In this document: positions 62,654 through 64,000 of the stretch, piece after piece | How the letters are laid out: every line of letters starts with the position of its first letter | Position numbering within the stretch: the stretch's first letter is position 1 | Origin: Rivularia sp963920925 | GTDB taxonomy: Bacteria; Cyanobacteriota; Cyanobacteriia; Cyanobacteriales; Nostocaceae | Assembly (NCBI RefSeq): GCF_963920925.1 | Contig: NZ_CAWUDI010000013.1 | Coordinates: 96,851 to 160,850, forward strand | Direction of reading: 5' to 3' | DNA length: 64,000 nucleotides | The notes under the pieces: model-generated | What the model was told of the DNA's origin: nothing | Database searches by the model: none | Seen by the model: the letters and a program-made list of their open reading frames with translations, nothing else | Translations under genes and position numbers: made by a program

Positions 62654-64000
62654 GTTGAGTCGATGGAGAGTATTATCTCCCGCACCTCTCAGTTAGATCC
62701 GTGCGTACCCGTTTCCGTGTACACGGCTCCCGATATTCTTAAGCTTTACGGCTTTTGCTCATGTGAATATAATCATGGCAAGATTCGTGTATAACCACTA
62801 GATTTTTGATTTTCCAGTTGTTATGATTACCATCAATGTGATGTAGGTGTACTCGTTCTTCACTTGTAAACTTTAGATCACATATTGTACATGAATGGTT
62901 TTGCCTTTTTAGGGCTTTAGAAGTATGTCCGTCATATAATTTACTGTTGCGTTCACTCCAGTAAGTTATATCTTGGTCGTAGGGAGATTTGTTTCCTTTA
63001 ACCATGACGTGTTTGTTTTCGGAGTAAGAAACTTTTGGGAACGCTTTATCAAGTAATTTCTTACAGGTATAACGGTCTTGTTTAGTTTCTTTATTAAATA
63101 CCTTGTAAGTTCTGTGTTGTGTGTGGTATAGCGAAAATCGCGAACCATCCATCTTGCAGAATTTATGGTAGTTTCTCCACCCTCTAATTGTTGGTGCCAG
63201 CTTTTCGGCTTTCACCTTAGAACCATAATTCGAGTTGTTGACGATTTTCTTAACTTTCTCACGGAATTTTTTGAAATTCTCCACTGAGGGAGTACTTCTA
63301 AATTTTCCGTTGCTTTGTACTTTAAAGTGCCAGCCTAGAAAGTCAAATCCCGAAGTCGCAGCGGTTATCTTTGTCTTTTTCTCACTTACCTTCATTCCTC
63401 TATCAGCTAGGAATTGACTGATTTTTTCAAGTATTTCGTTCGCATTATCTTTAGGTCTGAGAATTATTACCATGTCATCCGCGTAACGGATTGATGGCTC
63501 GGTGATATCTTTTATTGAAGTACCGTTTGTAATTCTAGCTCCTGCGTTTCGGTGGTATCTATGAATACTTTCAATACCATTTAATGCGATGTTAGCTAGA
63601 AGGGGGCTTACCACTCCACCTTGAGGTGTACCTTGTTCTGGAAATTCGGGGTTAATTCCTGCTTTTAGACATCGGAATATTCCCGTTTTAATGCCTTTAG
63701 GGGCTGTAAGGTTATCAATTATTGTGGTGTGGCTTATCCTATCGAAGCATTTTTCAATGTCGAGTTCTATGACTCGTTTATTGATTCCATTAACGTTGGA
63801 GCTTAGATTGTTGAACAGTTGTCTTTGGGCATCATGTGCCGAACGTCCTGGTCGAAAGCCGTAGCTCTTTGCATGGAAAGTTGCTTCGTGCGCGGGTTCT
63901 AAGGCATATTTGGCTAGGCATTGCCAAGCTCTATCTGCCATAGTGGGAATTTTCAGCATTCTGGTAGTTCCGTCCTTTTTAGGAATGGGGATACTACGTA
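62654..64000 (-). mobile_element. Group II intron, 3' part (5' part beyond the window)
   Basis: Reading the minus strand, the reverse transcriptase gene is followed by a 34-nt domain V at 62696-62729 (GAGCCGTGTACACGG, then GAAACGGGTACGCACGGATC). Domain VI follows (GGTGCGGGAGATAATACTCTCC) and a 3' end near ATCGACTCAAC, about base 62654. The exact 3' splice site is uncertain by a few bases. The intron appears to sit between genes rather than in a reading frame. Confidence 0.88.
62739..64000 (-). CDS. Group II intron reverse transcriptase/maturase, 5' truncated by window edge
   Basis: The frame stays open to the right edge (IPIPKKDGTTRMLKIPTMADRAWQ reads through the Met at 63959), so the true start is outside. 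Reverse transcriptase motifs: YGFRPGRSAHDAQ, VIELDIEKCFDRI, QGTPQGGVVSPLLANI and the catalytic RYADDMVII. A maturase domain follows (VKAEKLAPTIRGWRNYHKFC). An HNH endonuclease ends the protein (CTICDLKFTSEERVHLHHIDGNHNN and LVVIHESCHDYIH). The visible domains are intact, so the intron may be active. Confidence 0.95.
   Translation of the reverse strand, partial: RSIPIPKKDGTTRMLKIPTMADRAWQCLAKYALEPAHEATFHAKSYGFRPGRSAHDAQRQLFNNLSSNVNGINKRVIELDIEKCFDRISHTTIIDNLTAPKGIKTGIFRCLKAGINPEFPEQGTPQGGVVSPLLANIALNGIESIHRYHRNAGARITNGTSIKDITEPSIRYADDMVIILRPKDNANEILEKISQFLADRGMKVSEKKTKITAATSGFDFLGWHFKVQSNGKFRSTPSVENFKKFREKVKKIVNNSNYGSKVKAEKLAPTIRGWRNYHKFCKMDGSRFSLYHTQHRTYKVFNKETKQDRYTCKKLLDKAFPKVSYSENKHVMVKGNKSPYDQDITYWSERNSKLYDGHTSKALKRQNHSCTICDLKFTSEERVHLHHIDGNHNNWKIKNLVVIHESCHDYIHMSKSRKA

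Overview
This 64 kb window comes from a filamentous, probably heterocystous, cyanobacterium (Nostocales/Rivulariaceae-like; species not determined). The evidence is the photosynthesis genes (psbEFLJ, psaI, psbO, ycf48, rubA, ndhCKJ), sigma factor SigF, a Mo-nitrogenase C-terminal-domain protein, more than 20 copies of the HIP1 octamer GCGATCGC, and many short tandem repeats (7- and 8-mers) between genes, as is usual in heterocystous cyanobacteria. No tRNA, rRNA or CRISPR array was seen.

Left part (1-17.2 kb): an export and secreted-protein region. It holds the 3' part of an HlyD-type adaptor, a CAP-domain protein, two subtilisin-like proteases and a calpain-like cysteine protease (the three proteases lack Sec signal peptides). 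A parvulin-type isomerase gene then overlaps an ABC exporter whose C39 peptidase domain has lost its catalytic residues. DUF389 and DUF92 membrane proteins are interspersed. 17.5-23.3 kb is a decaying accessory patch: a Phd/VapC-like pair, a HicB-like gene and a DNA methyltransferase each carry an internal stop, around an OmpR-type regulator, a GAF histidine kinase and QueD.

Middle part (23.7-45.8 kb): mostly housekeeping genes (terC, ndk, speA, a sugar-nucleotide pyrophosphorylase, scpA, pdxH, argB, aroK, ubiX). With them are a block of four cyanobacterial proteins of unknown function (33.0-36.8 kb), a STAND/NB-ARC ATPase without a sensor domain, a frameshifted LapA-like gene, and an RNase II/R-family protein lacking its metal-binding aspartates. 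A 1.6 kb non-coding stretch (45.84-47.46 kb) with strong predicted RNA structure follows. Next comes a repeat-containing protein and a degenerate tandem copy of its C-terminal domain.

Right part (49.2-64 kb): photosynthetic functions. ndhCKJ (NDH-1) lies divergently from rubA-ycf48-psbEFLJ, a conserved photosystem II assembly cluster with tiny psbF, psbL and psbJ genes. psaI lies convergently behind psbJ. Then follow a 969-residue unknown protein, a proline-rich lipoprotein, sigF and psbO. The window ends inside a group II intron on the minus strand whose reverse transcriptase runs off the right edge.

Repeats are a theme: at least three MITE-like elements, one short-tandem-repeat block inserted in frame in the exporter gene, and two genes whose C-termini seem to be made from repeat sequence.
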